Positions 1 to 11,620 of a stretch of 64,000 bases of DNA are shown here, one piece after another. How positions within the stretch are numbered: the stretch's first letter is position 1; the number at the start of each line of letters is the position of its first letter. The stretch comes from Rhyzopertha dominica (Eukaryota > Arthropoda > Insecta > Coleoptera > Bostrichidae). The DNA is taken from contig QCXZ01000138.1 of NCBI GenBank assembly GCA_025024175.1, positions 53,477,092 to 53,541,091 on the forward strand. Reading direction: 5' to 3'. The notes under the pieces are model-generated. The model was not told the origin of the DNA. It saw only the letters and a program-made list of their open reading frames with translations, and did not search any database. The position numbers and the translations under genes are program-made.

Positions 1-1740
1 TCGACACACAGATGTATTTTGAGCTGCAGACTGCAAAAACTTGATCAGAGATGTTGCATAGAAATGCCTTTTGTGTAACCCTTAAAACGCCTTCAAAATC
101 TTGATAAATAAGGGTTATGAACATTAAATATATATGCAGAGTTTTGAATAGGTCTAAATAATATGTCGATTATAGGTTAATGCAGTTAACTGTAGCAATT
201 AGATCAGGATTTTTAGTTGTAAAATCCAGTTTGATAATGCAGTAGGTTCGAATTATCTACTCTGATTTTTCCTCATTAGTTATTTACCGCCGTGTTTCTG
301 AAAGGCATTCTAAACCTTTGCTGGTGAGTCTTACTCTCATTAATAAAATCTGACACAGCAAATATAAAATGAGACAATCGTTCGCGCAAGTTCAAGATGT
401 TGTGTGTGTCTTAGAATATGGCGCTAATACGTTAATAGGGAAATGTCTTTTAATCATATTATATCTATGGAACTGAGAGATTGAACATCGCTCTATTGGA
501 AGCAGACTCTTCATTTTTATAATATAATATAATAATATAATAGTGAACATGTCTCTATTAAAATAAATTCAAGGCATATACATTTTTATTCTCAGGAATT
601 CGTTTACTACCGACATGCTAAACATGACTACTGAACTAAATGGGTTAGGATAACCTTGAGCAGGTGTATATTCTTGTAATTATTATTACCATTAGTTTAT
701 CACGAAAAGAAGGTAATTCTTAACAAACTTAATAACAAATATCTGTACCTTAAAACTTTACCCTTCACGGCCCCTATCTTTTGTATCCATGCCATTGTTA
801 ATACAGCATCAGAAGGTGAAAATTTCCAAGAAGCTTGTGGCTTTCAGTTATGTTCTGAAATTTTGCTGGGACAGCTAAAGTGTAGCGTGTCATGTTAATA
901 CGGGAATATAACGTCAATAACATTGTTAATACATATTTACCATTACAGTGCGTGATACATACTGTGGAAAGATATTGTTTTAACGCTAAGCTCAGAAATT
1001 GGTGTTTTTTTTATGGAAAAATCTTGAAAAGTTCTCGAATCAGGTTAGTTCTTTATTAATGTCGACTGTCGCTGCTACAGCTGCTGGTTACTGATATTTC
1101 AAATTTTTTTATCAACTGGGCTTGGAATTATTTCGCGTAGATGAGAACGAATTAATGTTCTATGAAAATCGTTTAGATTAGTCACTGACGGCTGCACAAA
1201 ATGAATGATGTGTTACCCCCAGTCCTCGCGTTTTCGAGCCCACACCGTCAAAATGCATGAGCCCCGTCAGTACGATGAAACATACGTACAGACGGGCACA
1301 AGTGGCTTAAATTATTGCAAATCCAACATGCGCTGCATGACAAGTTTTGCGAGCTACTTATAGACTGACATTTAAATATTTAATAGACATCAAAAGCTTT
1401 GCGATTTTCGCTAGAAACTTTCTTCCCTAAGGGCGAAAAATGCAACAATTACATAGATAGATCTAGCCCATTTATTTTTTTATTTAGCAAGATTCCTACG
1501 TGATCGTATCAACATTCTAAACTGAATTTTATTCTGTTGCTTACAATAATTTACCAATTGATTTTCATTCTTAACTAGCGACTCCAATTGTTTTATTTTC
1601 TATTTATTTTCTTGTTGGTGTGTTCATTTCTTAGACCCGATTTTGTTTTCGAAATCCTATTTCGATTTTAAATTCTGTACTCGATTGGTGGGCTCGATTT
1701 CGATTCCCAGACCCGAAAGGAATGATCGAGGGTGACTAGT
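1..1740. other. AT-rich noncoding stretch, left edge
   Basis: No open frame of note, no RNA gene and no repeat structure apart from a short AT microsatellite. It lies upstream of the complexin coding exon and would belong to the 5'UTR intron or to sequence 5' of the gene; which one cannot be decided from the window. Confidence 0.5.
519..542. repeat. AT microsatellite (AATAT/ATA units)
   Basis: A short run of irregular ATA/ATAT units. A similar run lies near 3514-3534. No function is suggested. Confidence 0.6.
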
Positions 1741-1762
1741 TTTTATTGAGACACCCGGTATA
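1741..1762. mobile_element. Mariner-type transposon terminus (relic)
   Basis: The segment ends in GAGACACCCGGTATA. This resembles the inner-to-outer end of insect mariner/MITE termini, which commonly finish in ACACCCTGTATA-like sequence. I could not find the partner terminus within a few hundred bases to the left, so only one end is claimed. Confidence 0.35.
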
Positions 1763-1789
1763 TTTACTGGACATTAATAATCCATTACC

Positions 1790-2260
1790 TTAATAATGAC
1801 TGTTCGTGCTGAACCTTCATAAGGGTTAAAATGGGGCATCTGCGTCTTATCTGCTGCCCGGAGCAGTTCTCAAAAGTTTAAAAGCGAAGTGAAAAATCGT
1901 CGTTCTCGTGAAACAAGGCGAATGACGAATCTTTGAGGTCGGAAACTTTATGTCATTTTTCTCCTTCCGTCCAATACGTCTCTAATAAATCACCCCACCA
2001 TCGGCAATATATTTCGCCACCTTTTTGTTCCTATCCGGAATACTCGAATCGATTATATTAAAAGCGGGCTCGCAAATTCAGCTACAGCGGAAGCTCGCTT
2101 GTTTTCAATAAAAGTCGGACGGTCGCTGTTTATATAAAAGTTTATCTCGCCCATATCCATAACCTTTTACTCGTCCCCGCTTTGCAGACGCAGTATGTTG
2201 TTATTATGGGTGCTTATCCGTAGTCCAGTGCTTATTTGTTTGCCTTGGCTGGGCATTGTG
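1790..2260. other. GC/CpG-richer unique block
   Basis: A block of unique, CpG-containing sequence that contrasts with the AT-rich surroundings. It has no long open frame on either strand. Blocks of this type recur through the window and are candidate conserved noncoding or regulatory sequence, but nothing in the sequence proves function. Confidence 0.3.
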
Positions 2261-5200
2261 ATTCAATGGGGATGTTGGATTTAATCTAGAAGTCTGAACT
2301 GCAGCCATTAGTGGATCCTTGGCAACTTATCCGTGTTTCAAGGTTACTATAAGCTGCTTCGTTTATTTTTACGGTTCCAGCGTAGCATTTCACTTCTAAA
2401 ACCCTTGAACTAGAAGCTTGATGGATCTAACGGTGAAATACCAATTTTGTACTATTTCATAAGTTGTGGTGTCTGAAGTCTATACTGAAGCTTCAGCTAA
2501 TTGTGTTCTCAGTACCTCCTAAAGGGTATGTTATCCCAAAGACGTTGTCTTTTCTCCATGAGTAATGGCCAAGCACATTTGATATAGCGATTTCTTTTTT
2601 GATCAGTGGTTAACATTCAGACCACTAATCTTGCACTCATTTTGTATGTGGTGCACCACAATATATGATAAGCCAGCATTTTAGACAATGTCCTCGATGC
2701 GTACTTGATATCTCAGGGAATACATTTATTATTAATCAGTACCATTTTTACATCGAATATTAATGTATATACATTCAATAGTGACAACTGAGAACTTATG
2801 TGTTTTAATTTTCTTTACTCACGCAGCGCGCTTCAGTATTTCAATCGTCGATTTTGCCCCAGATTTTTGTTTTGGCGAAAATAATGCCGACAGTAAATGG
2901 GTCAAAGGACACGAGCCGTTATGTGCAGTTGCCGCGAAGATTTATTGGTTCGAACGTTTTGGACAGTACATTTGTTTCACTTCAGAGTGGATTGCAAGCT
3001 GAGCTGTTTCGCCGTAAGGCCCTTTGTATCCCGGTAAAGTGGTTACACGGGAGAAGTGCATTTCTAGTAACGTGAAAATCCCTTTGGATACGCTACTGGA
3101 TGATGGCAAATCGATTTTACAAGATTCGAAGGTTTGCGTTGGTTTTACGAAATTTGAATCGTAAACAAATACAATAAGACTGCCCAAAGTGGTATATGCA
3201 TCTGCATTGTTCAGAAATAAAGGCCGTGAATAAAGAAGTCTCATAACCGAAAGAGGTTTATGAAAATATGATGTATGTATTGGGTGACTCGAGAAAAAAG
3301 TATAATGTTGGTTCTTTTAATGTAGTTTTACGTGCAACTTATTTTCTACATCCTTTGTGATACCTGTGGGTATTCCGACTTGCCTATCCTTGTATACATC
3401 TTGAATTAAATTTTGTGTATTTATTATTATTTCTGCTAATTAATTTTACGTTTTGGTCCTTTTTCCCTGGTAGTTTCATTCAACTTAGTTACTTAACATA
3501 TAACTTAAATAATGTAATAATAATAATATAATATTTTTACGTTATAGATTTATTCCAAACGTAACTAAATCCGTACTACATATTCTGAGAAGATTGAGCA
3601 ATCGAATCAATCATTTCTAACCAACTATGGTTCATGTACCCCAGTCACAAAACGGACAGACTTATATCTTTGCTGCAAAATAATATTAAAAATTTATCTA
3701 CGCATTTTATCCTCATCACGAGATTTTATGCCGTGGATGTAAAAGTCCGAAATATTGTCAATAAAAAAGGGTTACCAATTTGGTCCATGACGTGCTGTTT
3801 AAGGACAGCATTAAGGCCAAATTTACAACAGACATATTACGGTTCAAAAAAGAAAAATCACGAAATCCGCCTTGCTTTAAGAGGGTGGCAGGAGAGCCAG
3901 ACTTCTGTATAATTTTTCCAAAGAAGCCAACTCATAAACGTAGATACAGCTTGTACAACAGCTGGACATCATCGACAACTAAATTAATCGTTAAACATAA
4001 ACCCAATGCTCGTGCAAGCTGTGATCGACCTAATTGATACCATTCACCGCATTCCTAAGCATCAACACCCACTTGATGGCCCCTAAAAGTGTATACACAC
4101 GAGAGCGAGCGAAAAGANAATGTCGCAGATATGGGTCGAACAAATATAGATGTANAAATGAAATGTTTTTATGTGTGGGGAGCGTAAAAGTTTTATAGGT
4201 AATCAATGAGTTTCAGCGGTGTGCTCGCACCACAAATGTGAAATACTTAGTATTTTATGCTGTTGTAAAAGCCGAGGTGGCAAACAGATGAAACAGCGTG
4301 CCAAATAGAAAACGAAACAAGCGAGTTTAATCGATTGTTCGGGTTATCGGATAGGTTCTTTTTGTCCCCGGGACGGCTTCGTCTTGCTTATTTTTATTGC
4401 GGCTTATGCATATTAATAAAGTACTATTTTGGTACGTATTTTGCATTGCTCGATAAAAAAAGAATAACGTCTACGCAGCACGTCTTTAATCATTTAATTT
4501 AATCAAATCAGGGTTGTTATGTCTTAAACAAAACGTTTTAAACACTACGTTTCATAGACTACAACCCATATGTCATTTAAAAAAAATGTTCGAAAGTGTA
4601 ATGTCGGTTAAAACTCATTGTTATAAATCTTATCCTGAGTTTTTTTTATAACAATCAAGCAACGCGCGTATTAAGTCATTAAAAATTATTTTCGTCAACA
4701 TTCATTGCCTCAATTAATATGTTGAATGCCGTTGAGCAGTTAGACAAGCTGATGTAAACATGATTTAAGTTTAATAATCTGTTGGTCTTCATCACAAAGA
4801 TGTCTCGGAGATGTACAGTATTTAAGTTGATACTTCACCCAATGCAATGCCATTAGGGTGCCCCAAAATGATTCTTTACAAAAATTTTCTGCTGCGCTTC
4901 TAAATTTTATAATAAAAACCGTAATATTCCTAGTAAAACTTAGAATAAAAGACACTCCTTGCATTTTTGTCTTTATTTGGGTAAAGTGAAGCTCTTTTTG
5001 CTTCAGCCATGACACAACTTTGACAATATCTAATGCACGTGAGCCCACGGCCATAGTCCTGCATGCTGCACAAAGCCAAACAAAGGACAAACATTCAAAC
5101 AGCTCTAACACCATCGATAGCTTTAATTAAACCGGTTAGCCGGCTATGTATTGTGAACCTCAAACGCATTACTGTACCCAAAACTCCGCCTTCGCAAATT

Positions 5201-6149
5201 TAACAAAAAATTACTTCAATTTCGTCATTGCTACCGGCACTTCCCAACTTTCAACGTTTCGTCGTACCTATACCACAGCGTTTGACTGCGTCGCAGTTAT
5301 TTATTTTGACTTTCGTTGGAAATGTTTAATTAAAACGCTGAAACATCCTCGTTTGTTCCGTTAGTGGACATCGATTTTGCTTGACAAATTGCCGGGAACG
5401 CAGCTTTTGTGCTTGCAAAACCAACACAAAGCTTCAATAGCTGCGAGCGCATCGGCCATTTTGAGCAGTGCGGGTCTGATATGCACACAGGGGTGTCAAA
5501 ACCCTGTTTGTTAGAAACGAATGAAGTGTAGCTTTGAAACAGTGGCTTTTAGTTTTTACTACTTCCAATTACTTCTTGTAATTTAGAAATAAAGCTGTGC
5601 CTTTTAAGTATCTTACCACTGTCTGTTCATATTAGGTATTTTTATTGGCTCTAGTAGTACCAGCTTCCATTGTATCAGAACCTAAAGATCTAATCTAGTC
5701 TAATCTAAATTCAGATTACTAGAATAAAATAAATATTGTTTTGTGGTCCACTATTTAATAAAAGCAGTGGTTTATGGTGTTGCCCCCTTTAATAATTTAG
5801 ACATTCGATTTGATTATGTACTCACTTGCAACTTTGTGATAAATTTAAGGCACTCGTTTCCAAACGAAGTAAAAATGTATCTCAGCTGCCTTTCAACTTA
5901 ACATCAAATTAAATTATCCTGAATGCAATGCCCTTAAATGCAAAACAAAATTTCTTAAAACATGACAATTTTCATACGCGTTCAACACTGGTAATATACA
6001 ATGACTTTATTTAACCTGTCCATTGACTTGTGATAGTGAACTTAATATTTCAGACGTGGACAAGTCTTACGTCGCACTTTGGGGGTAATTTTGTAAAACC
6101 ATTGCCCAATGATTGTTTAAGTCCAATGGAAAAGCCCACCATAAAGACC
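2261..6149. other. Noncoding stretch, no recognised gene
   Basis: Several frames of 60-124 codons occur here, the longest at 4740-5114 on the minus strand. None shows a recognisable domain, exon-like splice sites or codon bias, so I read them as chance frames. A short AT microsatellite sits near 3514-3534. Confidence 0.45.
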
Positions 6150-6156
6150 CTAGTAA

Positions 6157-6480
6157 GGCCAAATTACTGTTATAAACCTGCCAAGAAAGAGTGTCTCAGA
6201 TGCTGCTGTAAATAGTTTAGCGAAAGGGATGAACTTTGCTGTAACGCCACGGACCGTTCCAAAAGTGGAGATAATGTCATCTGTGGAATCTTGTATAAGA
6301 CTGCTTCCGAAAGATCAAGCGGATAAGATTAGGATGGATGTATGCCACGCTATTAGAAATGCACATACGCCCAAACCTAATGTGACATCTGAGGACATGA
6401 AGGCCCTTAAGGATTTGAATACAGATAAGTCCATTATAGTTACTAGAGCAGATAAAGATTCAATCACAGTAATTGATTGA
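6157..6480 (+). pseudogene. Penelope-like RT, N-terminal fragment
   Basis: An open frame runs from about 6157 to a TGA ending at 6480; an ATG lies at 6229. It contains the family's N-terminal pattern: a K-G-M-N-F-A-x-T-P block, a proline-rich 'TPKPNVT' segment, and 'ALKDLNTDKSIIVTRADKD', which matches the A-L-K-x-L-x-x-D-K-x-I-V-x-x-A-D-K signature preceding the palm of Penelope RTs. The frame ends where the internal deletion joins it to sequence normally found after the palm. Codons after the join are in another frame. Confidence 0.75.
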
Positions 6481-6605
6481 GTTTGCCTTATGTACAAGGC
6501 TTTTCGGAAAAATTAAAGAGGATGCTTAGAAAACACGATATTTTAGTTGTTGATAGTACATATAATAATTTAAATAAAATTTTAAGTCTACTAAAGATAA
6601 AGTAC

Positions 6606-6912
6606 ATTTAGAGAGTGAAGGTGTTTATAAAATTACTGGTTCTTGCTGCAAGTGTTACATAGGTCAAACTAAAAGAAAAGTAGGTACTTGTTTGCAAGAA
6701 CACATACGTGCTACTAGGCTGCAACAGATAGATAAATCTTCCGTAGCTGAACACTCTTATTTGACCAAATACATGATTGTCTTTGATAAAACAAAAATTT
6801 TACATAGAGAAAAATATTGTCACAAACGTTTAATAAAAGAAGCTATAGTTGAGACTTTCAAAATTTTGTTTGAACTCATATGTCAGGCAAATTTTGAGGT
6901 TCTTCGTCTTTG
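6606..6912 (+). pseudogene. Penelope-like GIY-YIG endonuclease domain
   Basis: The frame reads a GVY triad, then after a Cys-rich 'GSCCKC' loop a YIG triad, then 'QTKRKVGTCLQEHI', 'SSVAEHS', 'FDKTKIL' and 'RLIKEAI'. This is the CCHH-type GIY-YIG nuclease at the C-terminus of Penelope-like elements, which nicks target DNA for retrotransposition. Compared with the minus-strand copy, the C-terminal part after 'KEAI' is shortened. The frame closes at 6912, just before the terminal hammerhead-like motif. Confidence 0.8.
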
Positions 6913-6952
6913 ACAAAGATTACAGGTGTAATCAAAAAGTCAGACTAATAAC
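6908..6952 (+). other. Degenerate hammerhead-like motif of Penelope tail
   Basis: It begins TTGACAAAG and has a 6-bp stem, GATTAC/GTAATC. The GAAAC core seen in the sister copy has decayed to AAAAAG here, followed by a TCAGACTAATAAC tail. The decayed core makes catalysis unlikely. Confidence 0.5.
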
Positions 6953-7015
6953 TTTTTGTCAGTGTTTTCAAGAGACAGCGATCTTTCCGAGAAAATATTA
7001 TCTTTTACTTTAAAA

Positions 7016-9480
7016 TATTCATGATAATGTTTACTTAATTTTTTTAACTGCAACCAATTATCACATCTTATCATATCTCGCAAACGACAGCTCATTTGCA
7101 AAGTTGATTAACACTATCTAATTAAGAACGCCACTTTCTATAGCGTTTGTATTTACACTTTTTATGTAAAATATTTAGTTTGCCATGAACTTTTGCAAAT
7201 ATCGAAAAGGTGCATTATTTTAGGCTCCCCATTTTGTGTAACCAGTTCATAATTAAGAGAGAACTTTCAGATTGAATTCGTGTTTGCCTTGCAGTATGAC
7301 ACAGCAAAAAAAATATATAATAACGTAAAAGAAACGTTATCTGGCGGTGTTAAGGCAGCTAAAAGATACAAAACAGATCGTCCCTTTTCCTTAACAAGGG
7401 CAGCATTTCATTAAAAGTGTCTCACGGCTGCCCGTGCATCATAAAAGCGCGCAGTTAAGCGGTTTCTTCTGTCCATTAAAACTTTTTCTCTCCACCAAAG
7501 ATAATCCGCTGCGAAGATCCTGTTAACTTGGTACAACCGCTTACACCCGTTTTAATTAAGCAGCCAATCCGAATCCAAGGCTCCTTTTTCAGGGAGCGCA
7601 GAGGAATTTGTAAAACTCGTCCAGCAGAATGGAAACCTTTGTTCGCGTCCGTCGTCGGGAAAGTTTCTTATATCGTTAGGAGTGTACGCGTCACTCCCGT
7701 TACACGGGAATTTTTTATTCATGTATACGGGAGGATTCCTGAGCCGTGGAACTTTCTTATCAGTATTGTTGTTTATATACGTTACGGCAGTGGTTTTAGT
7801 CCGGTAACTATGTAAAATTCATGAACGAAATTTTTATTCCGAAGTTTCCGAGATTGGTTTAACTCGCAGCAACCCTCTCTCCATTTTCGCCTGTATTTAT
7901 CGAAAAGCTTGAGAGGTTGGGGAAGGGGGTATACAGGGTTTCGAAGAAGAAAACCGGGAAGGCTATTGGAAAGTTTGAGGTTGCAAATTCATTGCTATAA
8001 GATAAAAATAACGTCACATTTAAGATACAATATAAAGTGTTTGCAACTACAAAGCAAGGGATTGTTTATCAAATTAAATAACTTTAACTTCTGGAGTATT
8101 TTGCATCTGAAGTGTCCAATAGTAGTCAGCTAGAATATTCGGAAGTGTATTTGCAATGACATACTGCATGTCTAAGCTTTATATGACATTAAAAGTTTTT
8201 TAACTAAATTCTTGTAGTCCTTTCTTAAGAATTTTGCCAATTCTGTCTGACACCTTAAACATAGAGAAGTAAAGCAGTCTATCTATAGTTTCGAGAGTTA
8301 GTTGTTGGGAACTAAGGTGATCTAACAAGATTGCTGAGAAGAAGAAAAGGAATCCAGATTTTAGGTTTCAGTTTTGATGATTTAAAGGTATCTGTTCAAA
8401 GGCTTCCATAAATGTTTGTCACTGTTGGTGATAATGGGGACCAATAGCCAGAAATTTGTCGGTAAAATTGACTATGATTCCAGGAGGATCAATTTTCGAA
8501 CTAACTAAATACGTTATTTGTTATCCTCTTCGTAAAAACGGTGCCTTCTAGCAGTGAATTTTTGCTGCGCCCATTGTGCAGTTAATGAACACACCTCCAT
8601 TCTGAACAACTCCAAAACGCAGTAGCACGTCAAAAATTTTTAATTAGTTAATTAAAGCGTGCCGCTACACGCCATAGAAAGCGATCTGAAAGCGGGACTT
8701 TGTTTTGCAGTCCGGCATTTGTTTTCAGCGACCTAGATGTCGCTTTTGCCAGTCGGGCGCCAGACTGGCGACCTCGTCGTTATACGCTCTGTTTCGACGC
8801 CCGCAGATGTAATATGCGTATTTGTGTACGCGGTATATAATCTATTGCAGAGTTGGGCGAAAAGTTAATATTGCTTATTAAGCTTTATGAGATTTTTACG
8901 TGTTCTTGCACGCATTAAAAGTTGGGCATAATGGTTTATTGCCGGTGCGCTCCCCCTCTTCTGTGGATTAAATTTCAACTACCGGATGCGAATTTAACTT
9001 TGGCCGGCAAATTGGGAATTGCTCGCTGGAAAGTTGATTTAGTTGCTTCTTGCCATGGTAAAAGTTAAGGGACCCGGCAGGAAAAGAGGCATTGAAAAGA
9101 AACTGGGTTTTGTCTTGCAGTATGTGTATTTTGGATACTGGTGAATTTGTTTGATGAGGAAGAATGTACACATGAAAATGAAATGTGACAGGTCCAGAAA
9201 AGGAAACATAGCAGTACAGCAGTCATATGAAGTTTGGATAAATATTAAGATAAAGGGTCAACACTTCAAAACAACTTACTTAAAATTGACCTATATTGAA
9301 TTTGTTCGTCTTTTGCCAGTCATTTTAGGCAAAGAAATTAGGGAGAAGGTATCATTCACATAAACATACCTCATACAGAAGAAGTAACTTACTGTAAGAA
9401 CCATTAAAACTGATCGATCCATTCAACAACCTTTTGAGNTAGGTTAGATTATACTTATATAATTCTGCGTATTGTTTCAG
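7016..9480. other. Noncoding stretch upstream of complexin exon
   Basis: Mixed AT-rich and CpG-containing sequence, the latter mainly about 7330-7960 and 8570-8830. Short frames such as 7528-7815 have no recognisable domain. The stretch ends in a splice acceptor: a TTCTGCGTATTGTTTCAG tract finishing at 9480. It would therefore be the 3' part of the complexin 5'UTR intron. No upstream UTR exon or promoter could be recognised. Confidence 0.45.
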
Positions 9481-9493
9481 ATAAACAGCAAAG
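9481..9493 (+). other. cpx: Complexin 5'UTR part of first coding exon
   Basis: Thirteen bases lie between the splice acceptor (AG at 9479-9480) and the start codon. The context before the ATG is CAGCAAAG, followed by G, a favourable insect initiation context. The acceptor shows that transcription starts in an exon further left. Confidence 0.75.
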
Positions 9494-9548
9494 ATGGCGG
9501 CGTTCGTTGCGAAACAGATGGTCGGCAACAAGTTAAATGCAGTTAAAG
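9494..9548 (+). CDS. cpx: Complexin, first coding exon (18 codons plus one base)
   Basis: Complexin is a small cytosolic protein of nerve terminals that binds the assembled SNARE complex, clamps spontaneous fusion and promotes calcium-triggered release. The exon encodes MAAFVAKQMVGNKLNAVKG, with the last glycine codon split. This matches the conserved N-terminus of arthropod complexins (M-A-A-F-x-A-K-Q-M-V-G-N-x-L-x-A-V-K-G), the segment before the accessory helix. It ends G|GTGAGT at 9548/9549, phase 1, which fits the known glycine junction. The acceptor before it is at 9480. No later complexin exon (accessory helix, central helix, C-terminal CAAX or amphipathic end) is seen before 64000, so the following intron exceeds 54 kb. 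A match this specific with both splice sites intact argues for a live gene. Confidence 0.93.
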
Positions 9549-10689
9549 GTGAGTCTGAAATTATATTATTATACATCGCTCAGTTGCTGCACCTACCAAG
9601 TCACCGGAGTTTATGACATTTTATTTCGCTTTATAAAAAAAAAGCTCAAAAAGTGTGCTAGATGAAGTAAATGCATTTAATTTTAACAAAAACACCATAC
9701 AACAAACGGGTTCTTAAATATTCATTCATACAAAATTCGTCTAGTAACAACTGGCTCCACCATTGAAGCGTCAGTTTAGTGCCCTTAAATACATAATCAA
9801 TGGGGATATTGAACATAGAGATGACCTATTTGGGCAAGAAAAGTTTTACGTTATTAAATTATTATTTTGTAGTAATAATCGTATCAAATAAACCGTATCA
9901 TCAATTTATCAGCGCTGTATCCCGGCCAATATCGTAACACTTCGCCTTCCACAAACATGTAAACCGAAACAATGTCCAGAGTATATTCCCATCCCCCCCA
10001 TTTAGGTCGGTCTCGCGTATAAAAGCACAGTCTGCACCCTAAATAGAAACAAATGGCCCCGTATACGTTTCGCCTCGCGTCTTTCGCTTCCTTTCGATTC
10101 CTCTAAGTCCACCCAATAAGAAAGGCAAATACAATTTGCCAAAGTGTGCCATGCCGACTGAGCGGTCCATTGACTTGCTAATACGGGAGTGTGTTGCTTC
10201 TCCTATAGGAACTGAACTGGAAGAGGCTAATCCTGTAGAATTAAAAACGGGAGGACGCGGTTTCATTGTTGGGGTTTTGCGGGAAAAGGAGCTCGGAGCT
10301 GGTGTTTGGGAATTGGGTTCCGTGCTCGGGGTATTAAGAAGTGAGTTGCCTGCTCGCGACGTTGACTAATTCAACAGAAGGAATAAATCCTTTGAATTTT
10401 CTTTTCATTAAAACTAACAGCGTTAAGCTTCCGTAGTTTTGGAATCTACTGTTCTCGATCAAATTCGTTGGTCGTTTTTTTTTAGTTTAAATACTAGTTT
10501 TCTTCACAGGAGTGAATACAAAATCTTGGGCTACATGGTAAAAATTAGTGCAGATATTAATAAAGTTCCCAATTTCTCGTGATTGCATTTTATTGAATGA
10601 AAGTTATACTTTTCATTACTTTATACGTAGCAATTCAAGACAACATGATTTACGCGTGACAACGCCCACGCGTCAGTGACCCGGACGAG
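9549..10689. other. Intronic stretch, no recognised gene
   Basis: Includes a CpG-containing block at about 9960-10370 with overlapping frames on both strands. None has a known domain or splice context. Confidence 0.4.
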
Positions 10690-10723
10690 TATAAATACCC
10701 GAGCAGGCTAGGACACTTCAGTT
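10690..10723 (+). promoter_or_regulatory. TATA plus initiator core promoter (retroelement-derived?)
   Basis: TATAAATA at 10690-10697 is followed by the arthropod initiator TCAGTT at 10718-10723. The initiator A is at 10720, placing the TATA box 30 bases upstream, the expected spacing. Sixteen bases downstream of the initiator begins a hammerhead-like motif shared with the Penelope-like copies, so the most economical reading is the terminal repeat and promoter of a Penelope-type element. A host promoter cannot be excluded. Confidence 0.55.
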
Positions 10724-10735
10724 TCAGAGCTACTT

Positions 10736-10783
10736 CTGAGGAAGACACCGACATGAGTGTCGAAACGTCCAGGTCTAATAACC
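10736..10783 (+). ncRNA. Hammerhead-like ribozyme motif (Penelope-type)
   Basis: CTGAGGA at 10736-10742 matches the hammerhead core CTGANGA. One A follows, then a stem GACAC (10744-10748) / GTGTC (10757-10761) with an 8-base loop, then GAAAC at 10762-10766 and the tail GTCCAGGTCTAATAACC. The same order and tail (GAAACGTCAGACCAATAACC) appears in the minus-strand Penelope-like copy near 20959-21003. Penelope-like elements are known to carry type I hammerheads in their terminal repeats. I could not pair a convincing stem I, so activity is unproven. Confidence 0.45.
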
Positions 10784-11097
10784 AACGTGGGAACCAGCCC
10801 GGAAAACAACATGTCGCCAGTATATTTTTGTAGGACTTTGGATACATTAGAACAATCATTGCTAGGTTTACTTCGTCCTATATGTGCCATTATAGCATCT
10901 CCGCTTAACGCTTTAAGAATCGTCGTAATGCTCTGCAATAGCCAAACCATATAATGAATTTGTGAACAAGTTCTCCATATTTGAATCAGTCAAAATTTAC
11001 AAATTTGACTATCATAATATGGAGCTTTAATGCTTGTTTACGTTTCGTATAAAACTAAATTTATGGGCTGGTATTATAGGTCGTTGATCCATCTTTC

Positions 11098-11208
11098 ATG
11101 AATGGAAATGTAAAAGCAGATATCTACCTAAACCTACTGTGCGATAATATTGTACCCGACATTGTACATTTATTTTCGTATGAGGATGACTGGAGTACTT
11201 TTGACTAA
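11098..11208 (+). pseudogene. Possible DDE transposase scrap
   Basis: A 36-codon frame, ATG to TAA, includes 'NGNVKADIYLNLLCDNIVPD' and 'DDWSTF'. This resembles the segment of Tc1/mariner-type transposases leading into the W-x-F-Q-Q-D block (G-N-V-x-x-x-x-Y-L-x-x-L-x-x-x-I-V-P), truncated before the second catalytic Asp. The similarity is short and may be chance. Confidence 0.3.
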
Positions 11209-11243
11209 AAGACGAAGACTTGTTTAAAGGCAATGAAAAATGA

Positions 11244-11600
11244 ATGTTTATTGATAGTACTTTATCTTTTAATGAGCATATAGATCATGTATATAAACAC
11301 TCAATACAAGCGCTAAAATGTTTATATTCTTTCAAATTTCAGCTTGGGCAACAAGTTAAAATAAGACTGGCCAAAGCATTGGTGTATCCCTACATAGAGT
11401 ATTGCGCACACATTTCCTTACTCAGCAAAATAAAGACAAAGTGCAACGAGTACAAAATGCTTGTATCGGATTTATTTATAATATCCCGTACACCGAACAC
11501 ATTAAACCGTACTTACATACGTAAAGATACTTTTTCTATTTCTCTACACTCCACAAAAAAATTGAAGGATGTTTTTCTTATTTTGCGCCGTCTTTGTTGA
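11244..11600 (+). pseudogene. Non-LTR retrotransposon RT C-terminal fragment
   Basis: The 118-codon frame starts with 'FIDSTLSFNEHIDHVYKHS' and 'ALKCLYSFKF', then 'VKIRLAKALVYPYIEYC'. This is the pattern following the palm in Jockey/CR1-group reverse transcriptases (D-x-x-L-S-F-x-x-H-I, then L-x-x-A-L-V-x-P-x-x-x-Y-C). Everything upstream (endonuclease, RT palm) is missing. It runs on the same strand as the CR1-like element at 14130 but is much more decayed. Confidence 0.6.
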
Positions 11601-11620
11601 ACAAATATTTACAATTTTTG

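Larger units (their letters stand above)
6150..7015 (+). mobile_element. Penelope-like element, copy 1, internally deleted
   Basis: The segment encodes pieces of a Penelope-like retroelement in order: the N-terminal part of the reverse transcriptase region, then the post-RT linker, then a GIY-YIG endonuclease domain, then a terminal hammerhead-like motif. The core RT palm is missing; the join is near 6478. A second copy on the minus strand at 20900-21915 matches the linker, endonuclease and tail closely and confirms the family. Penelope-like elements transpose with an RT plus GIY-YIG nuclease; this copy lacks the RT catalytic core and has stops, so it is dead. Confidence 0.8.

Noticed and set aside
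4740..5114. 124-codon minus-strand frame
   Set aside because: No domain, no exon-like splice sites, ordinary AT-rich composition; likely chance.
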